Positions 28,657 to 38,335 of a stretch of 64,000 bases of DNA are shown in pieces. The first letter of the stretch is position 1, and each line of letters begins with the position of its first letter. This DNA is from Pseudomonas sp. Root71. GTDB taxonomy: Bacteria; Pseudomonadota; Gammaproteobacteria; Pseudomonadales; Pseudomonadaceae. Made by a program: the position numbers and the translations under genes. Where the stretch lies: the NCBI RefSeq assembly GCF_001429045.1, contig NZ_LMHY01000001.1:2888-66887 (forward strand), read 5' to 3'. The notes below the pieces were generated by a model. The model saw only the letters and a program-made list of their open reading frames with translations. It searched no databases and had not been told where the DNA came from.

Positions 28657-28701
28657 CAGCTAATCCAACTACGGCTAAGGGTTAAGAGTTATGGACCGGG
28701 C

Positions 28702-28992
28702 TTACTCGCTCATCCAAAGGATGATGGCTTGGTAATCCTCGGCACTGCAGTCCATGCACAAACCACGCGGCGGCATCGCCTTGAAACCCTGGGTCACGTG
28801 TTGCACCAGCGTCTCCATACCTTTCGCCAACCTCGGCGTCCAAGCTTCCTGATCGCCTTTTTTCGGCGCCATGGGGAGTTGGCCGGAATGACAGGCACCA
28901 CAAACACGGTTGTACACAGCTTCCGGATCCTGTGTAGCCTGAGCGCTGTAAAGCGGCATCAATACACCGGCAGCTAGCAGCCATTTCGTCAT
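28702..28992 (-). CDS. Cytochrome c5-type mono-heme protein
   Basis: A 96-residue periplasmic cytochrome with signal peptide (ending AQA) and one heme motif C31-G-A-C-H35. The axial methionine is probably in FKAMPPRGLCMDCSAEDY, where the extra Cys pair is typical of the c5 family. It precedes cc4 by 45 bases on the same strand and probably shares its transcript. It matches PAO1 PA5491 in place. Confidence 0.92.
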   Translation of the reverse strand: MTKWLLAAGVLMPLYSAQATQDPEAVYNRVCGACHSGQLPMAPKKGDQEAWTPRLAKGMETLVQHVTQGFKAMPPRGLCMDCSAEDYQAIILWMSE

Positions 28993-29183
28993 AAAACGAC
29001 CTTTTCAGGGTTGAGAGCGAGCTGCGTTCTAGTGCGCAATCAAGGTCTGTCGCTCTCGTGAACTTCATCCTACGCTGGGACAAAGCGCACACAAAATCTG
29101 CGGCATTATATACTGGCGTCACTGAAACGGAAGCGACACTGCTTGCCGCACCCATTCCTGGCGCCGCCCACATCGGAAATCCC

Positions 29184-29828
29184 ATGCAACTCAAGAATCC
29201 CATCCTCGGTCTGTGCCAACAGTCCACCTTCATGCTCAGCGCCGCCAAAGTCGACCAATGTCCGGATGACGAGGGCTTCGAAGTCGCCTTCGCCGGGCGT
29301 TCCAACGCCGGCAAGTCGAGTGCCTTGAACACCCTGACGCACGCCAGCCTGGCGCGCACCTCGAAAACCCCGGGGCGCACGCAACTGTTGAATTTCTTCA
29401 AGCTAGACGATGAACGCCGTCTGGTCGACCTGCCGGGCTACGGTTATGCAAAAGTACCGATCCCGCTCAAGCAACACTGGCAGCGTCACCTGGAGGCATA
29501 TCTGGGTGGTCGCGAGAGTTTGAAAGGTCTGATCCTGATGATGGACATCCGCCATCCGATGACCGATTTCGACCTGTTGATGCTCGACTGGGCCGTGGCT
29601 GCCGGCATGCCGATGCACATTCTGCTGACCAAAGCGGACAAGCTGACCTACGGCGCGGCCAAGAACACACTGCTCAAGGTTCAGGCGGAAATCCGCAAGG
29701 GCTGGGGCGACCTGGTGACAATCCAGCTGTTTTCGGCCCCGAAACGCATGGGCCTGGAAGATGCCTACACCGTACTGGCCGGCTGGATGGAACTGGCGGA
29801 CAAGGGTGCCGAAGCAGAAGCCCAGTAA
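29184..29828 (+). CDS. engB: Ribosome biogenesis GTP-binding protein EngB (YsxC/YihA)
   Basis: A 214-residue essential GTPase for 50S subunit assembly. The motifs are G1 [10 protein letters not shown]2 threonines in SKTPGRT, G3 DLPGYG, G4 TKAD and G5 SAP. The start is [11 protein letters not shown] at 29184, as in other Pseudomonas; the reading frame is open further upstream but without homology. It is the only plus-strand gene between the cytochromes and polA, with ErsA and polA facing it. Confidence 0.95.
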   Translation: MQLKNPILGLCQQSTFMLSAAKVDQCPDDEGFEVAFAGRSNAGKSSALNTLTHASLARTSKTPGRTQLLNFFKLDDERRLVDLPGYGYAKVPIPLKQHWQRHLEAYLGGRESLKGLILMMDIRHPMTDFDLLMLDWAVAAGMPMHILLTKADKLTYGAAKNTLLKVQAEIRKGWGDLVTIQLFSAPKRMGLEDAYTVLAGWMELADKGAEAEAQ

Positions 29829-29832
29829 TTGC

Positions 29833-29865
29833 GAAAACTGCCTGCGGTGCACGCGGGCAGTTTTC
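29833..29865 (+). terminator. Terminator after engB
   Basis: GAAAACTGCC / GGCAGTTTTC with an inner GC-rich loop, starting a few bases after the engB stop. It separates engB from the convergent sRNA. Confidence 0.85.
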
Positions 29866-29872
29866 TCGGGGC

Positions 29873-30004
29873 AAAAAAAACCCCGGGCTTCATATGGGGA
29901 GGGAGAAGTTCCGGGGTTGAAGCTCTAGACCGCTAGGGCGGGGTCCAGATATCTGCCAACACTTAACACAACATAGGAGCATCGAAGGGCTTCACCAGCC
30001 ATTC
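29873..30004 (-). ncRNA. ersA: Small regulatory RNA ErsA
   Basis: In the engB-polA intergenic region, the position of ErsA in P. aeruginosa and of Spot 42 in enterics. On the minus strand an AlgU-type promoter GAACTA-n17-TCAGA (30038 to 30011) predicts a start near 30004. A terminator stem AACCCCGG / CCGGGGTT followed by eight T ends at 29873. The predicted length is 132 nt, equal to the published ErsA. The loop holds a C-rich single-stranded stretch (CTTCTCCCTCCCCAT) suited to pairing with ribosome sites. ErsA is envelope-stress induced and regulates algC, oprD and amrZ in PAO1; targets here are inference. Confidence 0.9.
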
Positions 30005-30009
30005 AGTAA

Positions 30010-30038
30010 CTCTGAGTGGTGGTGTGCAAGATTAGTTC
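30010..30038 (-). promoter_or_regulatory. AlgU (sigma22)-type promoter of ersA
   Basis: -35 GAACTA (30033-30038) and -10 TCAGAG (30010-30015) with a 17-base spacer, read on the minus strand. This matches the GAACTT-n16/17-TCtgA consensus with one change in the -35. Confidence 0.8.
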
Positions 30039-30104
30039 AGATTTTTTTCAAATGGGTTTGAAATAACTCTGATAACCCTTCGGACCAAACTGTTTTTTGC
30101 GCCC

Positions 30105-30133
30105 TTCTGCCGCGGCACTATGCCGCAGCAGAA
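30105..30133. terminator. Hairpin downstream of polA
   Basis: TTCTGCCGCGGCA-CTA-TGCCGCAGCAGAA, a 13-bp stem with one mismatch, just after the polA stop on the minus strand. No perfect T-run follows, so efficiency is uncertain, but it separates polA from the ersA promoter. Confidence 0.65.
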
Positions 30134-30151
30134 AAGGTCTTTTCAGGGGGC

Positions 30152-32956
30152 TCAGTGAGCCTCATCCCAGTTGTTTCCAACACCCACTTCGACCAGCAAC
30201 GGCACATCCAGTTTCGCCGCCTCGCTCATGTGCACGCGAATTTCATCGCGAACCTGGTCGACCAGGTCTTCACGCACCTCGAGCACCAGCTCATCGTGCA
30301 CCTGCAAGATGACTTTGGCGTCGAGGCCCGACACGCTCAGCCAGTTATCCACCGCGACCATGGCTTTCTTGATGATGTCTGCAGCGGTGCCTTGCATCGG
30401 CGCGTTGATCGCCGTGCGTTCGGCGGCGGCGCGCTCTTGCGGCTTGTTGGAGTTGATGTCCGGCAGGTACAGGCGACGGCCGAAGAACGTCTCGACATAC
30501 CCTTGCTCGGCGGCCTGGGCACGCGTGCGGTCCATGTACTGGCGAACGCCGGGGTACCGGGCGAAGTAGGTATCGATGTAGGCCTTGGCGGTCTTGGTGT
30601 CGACGCCGATGTCCTTGCCGAGCTTCTGCGCGCCCATGCCGTAGATCAGGCCGAAGTTGATCGCCTTGGCGCTGCGGCGCTGGTTGGAGGTCACGTCGGC
30701 CAATTCGACCTTGAACACTTCGGCGGCGGTCGCGGTGTGTACGTCCAGATTGTGGCGGAAGGCGTTCATCAGCCCTTCATCCCGGGACAGGTGCGCCATG
30801 ATCCGCAGTTCGATCTGCGAATAATCCGCCGCCAGCAGCTTGTAACCGGCCGGGGCCACGAACGCCTGGCGGATGCGCCGCCCTTCGGCGGTGCGCACCG
30901 GGATGTTCTGCAGGTTCGGATCACTGGAGGACAGCCGCCCGGTGGACGCCACTGCCTGGTGATACGAGGTATGGATCCGCCCGGTACGCGGGTTGATCTG
31001 CTCCGGCAGACGGTCGGTGTAGGTGCTTTTCAGCTTGCTCATGGAGCGGTATTCCATGAGCACTTTCGGCAATCGATAGTCGTCTTCTGCCAGTTTGGCC
31101 AGCACTTCTTCGGCGGTGGACGGCTGGCCCTTGGCGGTTTTCTTCAATACCGGCAGGCCGAGCTTCTCGTAAAGGATCACGCCAAGCTGCTTGGGCGAAC
31201 CGAGGTTGAATTCCTCACCTGCAATCTCAAAGGCTTCACGCTCCAGCGCCACCATCTTGTCGCCCAGTTCAATGCTTTGCACGCCCAGCAAGGCGGCGTC
31301 GACGTATGCGCCCTGGCGCTCGATACGCGCCAATACCGGTACCAACGGGATTTCGATGTCGGTCAGCACGCTGGCCAGGCTCGGAATGGCCGAGAGCTTT
31401 TCGAACAGGGCATGGTGCAAGCGCAGGGTGATATCTGCATCTTCGGCGGCGTAGGGCCCGGCCTGCTCCAGGGCGATCTGGTCGAACGTCAGCTGTTTCA
31501 CGCCTTTGCCGGCGATGTCCTGAAAACTCACTGTGGTGTGGTCCAGATACTTCTGCGCCAGGCTGTCCATGTCATGGCGCGTGGCCGTGGAGTTGAGTAC
31601 GTAGGACTCAAGCATGGTGTCGAAGGCGATGCCACGCACGGTAATGCCGTTGTCCTGATCGCCGCCGATGGCGCAGTTGGCCAGGATGTTCATGTCGAAC
31701 TTGGCGTGCTGGCCGACCTTGAGTTTGCTCGGGTCTTCCAGAATCGGCTTGAGTACGCGCAGGACCGTATCGCGATCCAGCTGCTGCGGCACGCCAATGT
31801 AGGAATGGGTCAACGGGATGTAGGCCGCTTCATTGGCCTGAACCGCGAACGACAGGCCCACCAGTTGCGCCTGCTGCGCATCGATGCCGGTGGTTTCGGT
31901 ATCGAAGGCAAACAGTTTGGCGTTGTTCAGCTTTTCCAGCCAGGCATCGAACCGCGCCTGATCGAGGATGGTTTCATAGGCGGCTTCAGCAGCGGCGGCT
32001 GGCGCTTCGGCCTCTGGTTCGCTGAACAGATCGGCGGCCGGTGCAGGCTCGGCGGTAGCGCTCAGCTCCAGACGCTTGGCATCCCTATCGAGGTCGTTCA
32101 ACCAGCTCTTGAATTCCAGCAGGGTGTACAGCTCGTAGAGTTTGGCCGGATCTTCAGGACCCATTTGCAGGTCATCGAGCCCAACGTCCAGCGGCACATC
32201 GACCTTGATGGTCGCCAGCCGATAGGAAAGGAAAGCCATTTCCTTGTGCTCTTCGAGCTTGGCCGGCAGGGTCTTGGCGCCGCGAATCGGCAGGGTCGGC
32301 ACAATGTCGAGCTGCGCATAGAGTTCGGTCAGGCCCCCGTTCACACCGACCAGCAGGCCGGAAGCCGTTTTCGGGCCAATACCCGGAACACCTGGAATGT
32401 TGTCGGACGAATCGCCCATGAGCGCCAAATAATCGATGATCTGCTCCGGAGCGACGCCAAATTTCTCCTTCACGCCCTCCACGTCCATGCTGCTACCGGT
32501 CATGGTGTTGACCAAGGTAATGTGACCGTCGACCAGTTGCGCCATGTCCTTGTCACCGGTAGAGATGATCACCGGACGATCCGCCGCCGCGCTGCTGCGG
32601 GCCAAGGTGCCGATCACGTCATCGGCCTCGACGCCTTCGACGCACAGCAGCGGGAAGCCCAGGGCGATCACGCTCTGGTGCAGCGGCTCGATCTGCAAGC
32701 GCATGTCGTCGGGCATGCTCGGACGGTTGGCCTTGTATTCGGCGAACATCTCATCGCGAAAAGTCCCACCCTTGGCGTCGAACACCACGGCGAACGGACT
32801 GTTCGGATATTGCTTGCGCAGGCTCTTGAGCATGTTCAACACGCCCTTGACCGCGCCGGTCGGCAGGCCTTTGGACGTGGTCAGCGGTGGCAGTGCGTGA
32901 AAGGCGCGGTACAGGTAAGAAGAACCGTCCACCAGGACGAGGGGGGCTTGGCTCAT
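30152..32956 (-). CDS. polA: DNA polymerase I
   Basis: A 934-residue enzyme with three domains. The 5' nuclease (about 1-290) has [14 protein letters not shown] and VPGIGPKTA. The 3'-5' exonuclease (about 310-510) has DTETTGIDA intact, so proofreading is likely active. The polymerase has motif [16 protein letters not shown], motif [15 protein letters not shown] and motif C QVHDEL. It repairs DNA and replaces RNA primers. [13 protein letters not shown] at 32956 is preferred; a TTG four codons upstream is also in frame. Length is normal. Confidence 0.98.
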   Translation of the reverse strand: MSQAPLVLVDGSSYLYRAFHALPPLTTSKGLPTGAVKGVLNMLKSLRKQYPNSPFAVVFDAKGGTFRDEMFAEYKANRPSMPDDMRLQIEPLHQSVIALGFPLLCVEGVEADDVIGTLARSSAAADRPVIISTGDKDMAQLVDGHITLVNTMTGSSMDVEGVKEKFGVAPEQIIDYLALMGDSSDNIPGVPGIGPKTASGLLVGVNGGLTELYAQLDIVPTLPIRGAKTLPAKLEEHKEMAFLSYRLATIKVDVPLDVGLDDLQMGPEDPAKLYELYTLLEFKSWLNDLDRDAKRLELSATAEPAPAADLFSEPEAEAPAAAAEAAYETILDQARFDAWLEKLNNAKLFAFDTETTGIDAQQAQLVGLSFAVQANEAAYIPLTHSYIGVPQQLDRDTVLRVLKPILEDPSKLKVGQHAKFDMNILANCAIGGDQDNGITVRGIAFDTMLESYVLNSTATRHDMDSLAQKYLDHTTVSFQDIAGKGVKQLTFDQIALEQAGPYAAEDADITLRLHHALFEKLSAIPSLASVLTDIEIPLVPVLARIERQGAYVDAALLGVQSIELGDKMVALEREAFEIAGEEFNLGSPKQLGVILYEKLGLPVLKKTAKGQPSTAEEVLAKLAEDDYRLPKVLMEYRSMSKLKSTYTDRLPEQINPRTGRIHTSYHQAVASTGRLSSSDPNLQNIPVRTAEGRRIRQAFVAPAGYKLLAADYSQIELRIMAHLSRDEGLMNAFRHNLDVHTATAAEVFKVELADVTSNQRRSAKAINFGLIYGMGAQKLGKDIGVDTKTAKAYIDTYFARYPGVRQYMDRTRAQAAEQGYVETFFGRRLYLPDINSNKPQERAAAERTAINAPMQGTAADIIKKAMVAVDNWLSVSGLDAKVILQVHDELVLEVREDLVDQVRDEIRVHMSEAAKLDVPLLVEVGVGNNWDEAH

Positions 32957-33030
32957 GAGCAGGATCAACCTTTTCGGCGGGTCCGGCGCTAGAATAGCGG
33001 GACCGTTGACGACAAAGGGACAAGGTTATC

Positions 33031-33321
33031 ATGCGCACACTAAATCGCCTGTTGCTGGCTGGCTTGTTTGCAATCACACCACTGGCCGTCATGGCGGCGG
33101 ACGATGCGCCATCGCCGGAACCGGATGTGACTATTCGCACGGAAGGCGACAACACGATCAAGGAGTACCGCCAGAATGGCTTCCTGTATGCCATTCAGGT
33201 AACACCGAAGGGCGGAAAACCGTACTTTCTGGTGCGGGCAGATGGATCGGACGGTAACTTTATCCGCTCGGATCAGCCCGATATGCTGATTCCGTCGTGG
33301 AAGATTTTCGAATGGAAGTAG
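33031..33321 (+). CDS. DUF2782 domain-containing exported protein
   Basis: A 96-residue protein with signal peptide (ending VMA) and the DUF2782 core PEPDVTIRTEGDNTIKEYRQNGFLYAIQVTPKGGKPYFLVRADGSDGNFIRSDQPDMLIPSWKIFEWK. It is conserved between polA and thrB in Pseudomonas (PAO1 PA5494) and of unknown function. The short promoter region is shared with divergent polA. Confidence 0.9.
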   Translation: MRTLNRLLLAGLFAITPLAVMAADDAPSPEPDVTIRTEGDNTIKEYRQNGFLYAIQVTPKGGKPYFLVRADGSDGNFIRSDQPDMLIPSWKIFEWK

Positions 33322-33378
33322 TTTCTTAATTTCAATCGGCGCCGGCTCAACAGCGGCGCCCGTACTGGCAGCTTAAAC

Positions 33379-34332
33379 ATGTCTGTGTTCACCCCCCTGG
33401 CTCGGCCCGAGCTGGAAGCTTTTCTCGCCCCTTATGGCCTCGGCCGCCTGCTTGATTTCCAGGGGATTGCCGCCGGTAGCGAAAACACCAATTTCTTTAT
33501 CAGCCTGGAGCAGGGCGAATTTGTCCTGACCCTGGTCGAGCGCGGCCCGGTTCAGGAAATGCCGTTCTTCATCGAACTGCTCGACGTGCTGCACGGCGCG
33601 GACCTGCCGGTGCCTTATGCCTTGCGCACCACCGACGGCGTGGCCTTGCGCGAACTGGCGGGCAAGCCTGCGTTGCTGCAACCGCGCCTGGCCGGCAAAC
33701 ACATCAAGCAAGCCAACGCGCAACATTGCGCGCAGGTAGGTGAGTTACTCGGCCATCTGCACCTGGCGACCCAGGCCAACATGATCAAGCGCAAAACCGA
33801 TCGCGGCCTGGACTGGATGCTGGAAGAGGGCACGCAGTTTTTGTCGCACCTCGGTGGTGCCGAACAGAAAGAGCTGCTGCAGCGGGCGCTGGAAGAAATC
33901 ACCCGGCAGAAAGAAAAAATCCTGGCACTGCCACGGGCGAACATTCATGCCGACCTGTTCCGTGACAACGCGATGTTCGAAGGCACGCACCTGACCGGGT
34001 TGATCGACTTCTACAACGCCTGCTCCGGGCCGATGCTCTACGACGTGGCGATTGCCTTGAACGACTGGTGCTCGGACGACGATGGCGTGATCGATGGACC
34101 ACGAGCGCGGGCCTTGCTCGGCGCTTACGCGGCCTTGCGACCGTTCACCGCCGCCGAAGCCGAGTTGTGGCCGACCATGCTGCGGGTCGCCTGCGTACGG
34201 TTCTGGTTGTCACGCTTGATCGCCGCGGAGTCGTTCGCCGGGCAGGACGTGTTGATTCACGATCCGATGGAGTTCCAGTTACGCCTGGCGCAGCGCCAGA
34301 CGGTCAATACGCCGCTGCCTTTCGCCCTTTAA
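33379..34332 (+). CDS. thrB: Homoserine kinase (APH-fold type)
   Basis: A 317-residue kinase of the aminoglycoside-phosphotransferase fold that phosphorylates homoserine in threonine synthesis; it is the pseudomonad ThrB type, unrelated to the GHMP kinase of E. coli. Catalytic loop: ANIHADLFRDNAMF (H-x-D-x4-N). Metal-binding loop: LIDFYNA. The nucleotide loop is in GSENTNFFISLEQGEFVLTLVE. It follows the DUF2782 gene by 57 bases and probably shares its transcript. Confidence 0.95.
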   Translation: MSVFTPLARPELEAFLAPYGLGRLLDFQGIAAGSENTNFFISLEQGEFVLTLVERGPVQEMPFFIELLDVLHGADLPVPYALRTTDGVALRELAGKPALLQPRLAGKHIKQANAQHCAQVGELLGHLHLATQANMIKRKTDRGLDWMLEEGTQFLSHLGGAEQKELLQRALEEITRQKEKILALPRANIHADLFRDNAMFEGTHLTGLIDFYNACSGPMLYDVAIALNDWCSDDDGVIDGPRARALLGAYAALRPFTAAEAELWPTMLRVACVRFWLSRLIAAESFAGQDVLIHDPMEFQLRLAQRQTVNTPLPFAL

Positions 34333-34335
34333 AGC

Positions 34336-34402
34336 AAAGATCGCAGCCTTCGGCAGCTCCTACGGAGCAATGTAGGAGCTGCCGAAGGCTGCGATCTTTT
34401 TG
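34336..34402. repeat. REPIN-type element (GATCGCAGCCTTCGGCAGCTCCTAC ends)
   Basis: Two inverted copies of a 24-25 base REP unit. The right one reads GTAGGAGCTGCCGAAGGCTG then CGATC, the left is its complement, and they are separated by about 11 bases. The outer ends AAAGATCGCAGCC match those of the repeat at 11702-11776. Such units are mobilised by RAYT transposases in the fluorescens group; none lies in the window. Confidence 0.9.
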
Positions 34403-34411
34403 TTTCAGCGG

Positions 34412-35332
34412 TTACAACGACTCCAGGCACCCTGCCAGATCATTCCCCAACTTCTCCAACACCTGCTCATAGCCCTGAGCGGTCGCCGGCGTGTACCCGC
34501 CCAGCGCATCCAGTTCAGCCAGCTTCACTGGCAGTCCGGCCACCAGGGTTTCCGCCAGGCGTGGCCGCAGCGGTGGTTCACTGAACACACAGGTCTTGCC
34601 GACTTCCTGCAACCGCGCGCGCATTGCCGCGACATGCTGGGCACCGGGTTGCACTTCGGCCGCGACGCTGAACACACCCACGTGCTTGAGGCCGTAGGCG
34701 TCTTCGAAGTAGTCGAAGGCTTCGTGGAAAACGAAGTAGGGCTTGCCTTGAACATCGGCCAGGCGTTTCTTCAGGCGCGCATCCAACGCATCGAGACGCT
34801 CGTCGAAGGCTTTCAGATTGCTCTGATAGCGCGCGGCATTTGCAGGATCGGCGGCAATCAAGTCAGCCGCCATTTTCGTGGCGATGACCCGGGCATTGAC
34901 CGGCGACAGCCACAGGTGCGCATCCAGACTGCCCGGACGGTGATCGTGGTCGTGCTCGTCGGCTTCTTCGGCGTGTGAGTGGTTATCTTCGGCAAAACGA
35001 CGCAGTTTCATGCCCGGCAAATCCTGCACGGCGACGTTAGGCAACGTACGACCATTGAGCACCCGTGGCAGGAAGCCTTCCATGTCCGGGCCGATCCAGT
35101 ACAGCAGGTCCACCGACTGCACCTTACGTACGTCGGAAGGCCGCAACGCATAGTTATGCGGCGAAGCACCCGGTGGCAGCAAAACCTCGGGGATCGCCAC
35201 GCCGTCCTGCACTGCAGCCGCGATCAACTGCAGAGGCTTGATGCTGGTAAGGACCTTGACCTCGGCCTGCGCCGAACCGATCAGCAGAAAACTTGCGATA
35301 AATGCGACAAAAACAGAAAAAAGTCGGGACAC
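34412..35332 (-). CDS. znuA: Zinc ABC transporter substrate-binding protein ZnuA
   Basis: A 306-residue periplasmic zinc-binding protein with a signal peptide (MSRLFSVFVAFIASFLLIGSAQA). Zinc ligands lie in LPPGASPHNYALRPSD, AHLWLSPVNA, YFVFHEAFDYFEDAYG and near the C-terminus. The histidine-rich loop FAEDNHSHAEEADEHDHDHRPG (about 123-144) is typical of ZnuA and may act as a zinc chaperone. A GTG at 35341 three codons earlier is also possible; neither has a strong ribosome site. It is divergent from zur-znuCB. Confidence 0.93.
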   Translation of the reverse strand: MSRLFSVFVAFIASFLLIGSAQAEVKVLTSIKPLQLIAAAVQDGVAIPEVLLPPGASPHNYALRPSDVRKVQSVDLLYWIGPDMEGFLPRVLNGRTLPNVAVQDLPGMKLRRFAEDNHSHAEEADEHDHDHRPGSLDAHLWLSPVNARVIATKMAADLIAADPANAARYQSNLKAFDERLDALDARLKKRLADVQGKPYFVFHEAFDYFEDAYGLKHVGVFSVAAEVQPGAQHVAAMRARLQEVGKTCVFSEPPLRPRLAETLVAGLPVKLAELDALGGYTPATAQGYEQVLEKLGNDLAGCLESL

Positions 35333-35398
35333 GATGACCACTCGAAGAGGCGAGAACGGGTAACATAATAACGTCTCTCACAATCGTCGTCGCCGCTC
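35333..35398. promoter_or_regulatory. Divergent znuA / zur-znuCB promoter with candidate Zur site
   Basis: The 66-base gap contains GGTAACATAATAACGTC (35359-35375), an AT-rich imperfect dyad that resembles half-conserved Zur boxes (GTTAT/ATAAC arms). The arrangement predicts Zur repression of both directions. The match is imperfect and is given as a candidate only. Confidence 0.5.
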
Positions 35399-35881
35399 AT
35401 GCTCAAAACACCGATCGCCAGCCGTCCCCACGACCACTCACATTGCGTTCACAGCGCTTTGTCCGAGGCCGATGCCCTGTGCGCGCGTCAAGGCCTGCGC
35501 CTGACCGCGTTGCGCCGGCGAGTGCTGGAACTGGTGTGGCAAAGCCACAAGCCGCTGGGTGCCTACGACATTCTCGCAGTCCTTAGCGAACAGGACGGGC
35601 GCCGCGCCGCGCCGCCGACGGTGTACCGCGCGCTGGATTTCCTGCTGGAAAACGGCCTGGTCCATCGGATTTCCTCGCTCAACGCCTTCATCGGCTGCAA
35701 TCACCCGGAACATGCTCACCAGGGTCAGTTCCTGATCTGCCGTGCGTGCCACGCCGCGATCGAACTTGAGCAAAAATCCATCAGCGACGCGATCATCGCC
35801 AGCGCCAGGGATGTCGGGTTTGTCGTCGAAGGCCAGACCGTCGAAGTGGTCGGTCTCTGCTCGGGTTGCCAGGGGGCTTGA
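35399..35881 (+). CDS. zur: Zinc uptake regulator Zur (Np20)
   Basis: A 160-residue Fur-family repressor. The N-terminal winged helix is [36 protein letters not shown] and [20 protein letters not shown]. The structural zinc cysteines are in FLICRACHA and GLCSGCQ, with regulatory histidines in [14 protein letters not shown]. It represses zinc uptake when zinc is sufficient. Its stop overlaps the znuC start by one base, and it is divergent from znuA. Confidence 0.95.
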   Translation: MLKTPIASRPHDHSHCVHSALSEADALCARQGLRLTALRRRVLELVWQSHKPLGAYDILAVLSEQDGRRAAPPTVYRALDFLLENGLVHRISSLNAFIGCNHPEHAHQGQFLICRACHAAIELEQKSISDAIIASARDVGFVVEGQTVEVVGLCSGCQGA

Positions 35882-36666
35882 TGAGCAACGCGCTGATCCG
35901 TCTTGAACAGGTTGCCGTCACGTTCGCCGGGCAACCGGTGCTGGACAACATCGAACTGAGCGTCGAGCCGGGGCAGATCGTTACCCTGATCGGCCCCAAT
36001 GGTGCCGGCAAAACCACCCTGGTGCGGGCCGTGCTCGGCCTGTTGAAACCGGACAGCGGCAGCGTCTGGCGCAAGCCGAAACTGCGGGTCGGTTACATGC
36101 CGCAAAAACTTCACGTCGATCCAACCCTCCCGCTGTCGGTCCTGCGTTTCTTGCGCCTGGTACCGGGCGTGGACCGTGCGATGGCCTTGGCGGCACTCAA
36201 GGAAGTCGGCGCCGAACAGGTGATCGATAGCCCGGTGCAAAACGTTTCCGGTGGCGAAATGCAACGCGTGTTGCTGGCCCGGGCCTTGTTACGCGAACCG
36301 GAACTGTTGGTACTCGACGAACCGGTACAGGGTGTCGACGTGGCCGGCCAAGCTGAGCTGTACAGCCTGATCACCCGCCTGCGTGACCGTCACGGTTGCG
36401 GCGTGCTGATGGTCTCCCACGATTTGCACCTGGTGATGAGCACCACCGACCAGGTGGTTTGCCTCAATCGTCACGTCTGCTGTTCCGGCCATCCCGAGCA
36501 GGTCAGTGGCGATCCGGCTTTCGTCGAGCTGTTCGGAAAAAACGCACAAAGCCTGGCGATTTATCACCACCACCACGACCACGCCCACGACTTGCACGGC
36601 TCGGTGGTCAAGGCGCCCACACCGGGCCAACCCCATGTTCACGGAGATAGCTGCAAGCATGGCTGA
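35881..36666 (+). CDS. znuC: Zinc ABC transporter ATP-binding protein ZnuC
   Basis: A 261-residue ATPase with Walker [10 protein letters not shown], signature VSGGEMQR, Walker [13 protein letters not shown] and the H-loop MVSHDLH. The C-terminus is His-rich ([13 protein letters not shown] and [10 protein letters not shown]), fitting a metal-linked transporter. It overlaps zur by one base and znuB by 8 bases, so the three genes are tightly coupled. Confidence 0.95.
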   Translation: MSNALIRLEQVAVTFAGQPVLDNIELSVEPGQIVTLIGPNGAGKTTLVRAVLGLLKPDSGSVWRKPKLRVGYMPQKLHVDPTLPLSVLRFLRLVPGVDRAMALAALKEVGAEQVIDSPVQNVSGGEMQRVLLARALLREPELLVLDEPVQGVDVAGQAELYSLITRLRDRHGCGVLMVSHDLHLVMSTTDQVVCLNRHVCCSGHPEQVSGDPAFVELFGKNAQSLAIYHHHHDHAHDLHGSVVKAPTPGQPHVHGDSCKHG

Positions 36667-37447
36667 TTTTCTGCTCTACGCCCTGCTTGCAGGCTTGGCC
36701 CTGGCCGTTGTCGCAGGCCCGCTGGGGTCTTTCGTGGTCTGGCGGCGCATGGCCTATTTCGGCGACACCCTGTCTCACGCGGCATTGCTCGGCGTAGCCC
36801 TGGGCTTCCTGCTGGATGTCAGCCCGACCGTTGCCGTCACTGTTGGCTGCTTGCTGCTGGCGGTGATGCTGGTGACCCTGCAACAACGCCAGCCGTTGGC
36901 GTCCGACACGCTTTTGGGAATTCTCGCACCCAGCACGCTCTCTCTGGGCCTGGTGGTACTAAGCTTCATGCACGAAGTGCGGATCGACCTGATGGCATAC
37001 CTGTTCGGCGACCTGCTGGCGATCAGCCCGACCGATCTGGCCTGGATCCTTGGCGGCAGTGCTGCTGTACTGCTCTTGCTGGTTGCGTTGTGGCGCCCAT
37101 TGCTGGCGATCACGGTGCACGAAGAACTGGCCAGGGTCGAAGGCCTGCCGGTGGCGGGATTACGCCTGGCCTTGATGCTGTTGATCGCCGTGGTGATTGC
37201 CGTGGCGATGAAAATCGTCGGGGTGTTACTGATCACTTCGTTGCTGATCATCCCGGCGGCTGCGGCACAACGTCACGCCCGCTCGCCGGAGCAGATGGCA
37301 CTGGGCGCGAGCCTGCTGGGCATACTCGCCGTGTGTGGCGGGCTGGCGTTGTCCTGGTTCAAGGACACCCCGGCCGGCCCGTCGATTGTGGTGACGGCCG
37401 CCGCGCTATTTCTGCTGAGTTTTGTTCTGCCCCGTCGAGGGGTGTAG
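36659..37447 (+). CDS. znuB: Zinc ABC transporter permease ZnuB
   Basis: A 262-residue inner-membrane permease with about eight helices. It carries the ABC-3 family signature ([22 protein letters not shown] and [43 protein letters not shown]). The start at 36659 ([12 protein letters not shown]) overlaps the znuC stop by 8 bases. Together with ZnuA and ZnuC it forms the high-affinity zinc importer. Confidence 0.95.
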   Translation: MADFLLYALLAGLALAVVAGPLGSFVVWRRMAYFGDTLSHAALLGVALGFLLDVSPTVAVTVGCLLLAVMLVTLQQRQPLASDTLLGILAPSTLSLGLVVLSFMHEVRIDLMAYLFGDLLAISPTDLAWILGGSAAVLLLLVALWRPLLAITVHEELARVEGLPVAGLRLALMLLIAVVIAVAMKIVGVLLITSLLIIPAAAAQRHARSPEQMALGASLLGILAVCGGLALSWFKDTPAGPSIVVTAAALFLLSFVLPRRGV

Positions 37448-37484
37448 ACTTGCTCGTTTTTTGCGCAAATAGAGAGTCGCAGGA

Positions 37485-38201
37485 ATGAAGTCGTTCGCCT
37501 CCCGTTATCTGCTCCTTGTCGCATTTTCTTTGCTGCTGGGCGCCTGCCAAAGCACGCCATCGGAAGCCACCAAGGCCGCCGATGCACGGGCCATGGCCAT
37601 CGTGCAGCTGGAGCAAAACATCGCCAGCGATGAACTGGCCATCGCCGAAGACCAATTGGCAGCCTTGCAGGCCGAATCGCCCAACGATGCTTCCCTTGAG
37701 CAATACCAGCGGCAACTGGCCGAAGCCTATCTGCGCCGCAGCCAGACCGTACTGCAAAAAGGTGACGTGGATGCCGCCGCGACCGCCCTGAGCCGTGCCC
37801 GCGCGTTGATGCCCAAGGCTCCGGCACTGACCGGCGGAGTCAACGGCTCGATTGCCCAGGCGCGCAAGGCCGAGCTGGAAAAGGCCGAAGCCGCCCTCAA
37901 GGCTGCCGAAGCCAAGCCAAAAGCCAAGGTCATCGACCCGATGGCTGAAAGCACCACTGTCGTACTGAATATCAACGATATGGGCAAACTGCGTCGCCAA
38001 CTGGATGCCATCGCCGCCGATGTGGTGAATTTTCAGTGTGATGTAAGCATTCAGGCTCCGCGCACCAACGATTACCCTTGGCTGGCTAACTTGCTGACCA
38101 AGCGAGTGAAGAAGCTCGATCCTGAGTTTGATCTGAAGCTGGAGCGGCAGATTTTGCGCAGTGTTCCGGCGCAGATGGTTCTGAGTCCGCGCAAACCCTG
38201 A
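37485..38201 (+). CDS. Hypothetical lipoprotein downstream of znuB
   Basis: A 238-residue protein with lipobox LLGAC (signal MKSFASRYLLLVAFSLLLGAC) and a mostly helical, Ala/Gln/Glu-rich body with TPR-like repeats (DDLAIAEDQLAAL, LRRSQTVLQKGDVDAAATALSRARALMP). A basic C-terminal part follows. It is conserved next to znuB (PAO1 PA5502 in place). The 37-base gap allows co-transcription with zur-znuCB, so zinc control is possible. Function unknown. Confidence 0.85.
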   Translation: MKSFASRYLLLVAFSLLLGACQSTPSEATKAADARAMAIVQLEQNIASDELAIAEDQLAALQAESPNDASLEQYQRQLAEAYLRRSQTVLQKGDVDAAATALSRARALMPKAPALTGGVNGSIAQARKAELEKAEAALKAAEAKPKAKVIDPMAESTTVVLNINDMGKLRRQLDAIAADVVNFQCDVSIQAPRTNDYPWLANLLTKRVKKLDPEFDLKLERQILRSVPAQMVLSPRKP

Positions 38202-38204
38202 AAA

Positions 38205-38322
38205 GCATCTTCGGAACGCCGACCGGAGCAAGCCCGCTCCCACAATGCCCGAGTTAGCCACAAAACAAGTGACCAACCTGGAGCCCTGTGGGAGGGGGCT
38301 TGCCCGCGAAGGCATCCTGTCT
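38205..38322. repeat. REPIN-type pair of REP sequences between the lipoprotein and katE genes
   Basis: A left unit on the minus strand, TGTGGGAGCGGGCTTGCTCC (38224-38243 complement), and a right unit on the plus strand, TGTGGGAGGGGGCTTGCCCG (38288-38307). They are inverted and about 44 bases apart. They lie between convergent genes. Confidence 0.85.
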
Positions 38323-38335
38323 GGCAGTAAAACTC

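Noticed and set aside
30155-32992. A 945-codon open frame on the plus strand opposite polA
   Set aside because: It is the antisense shadow of a GC-rich gene; its translation has no domain and is rich in Gly, His and Gln, while polA is certain.
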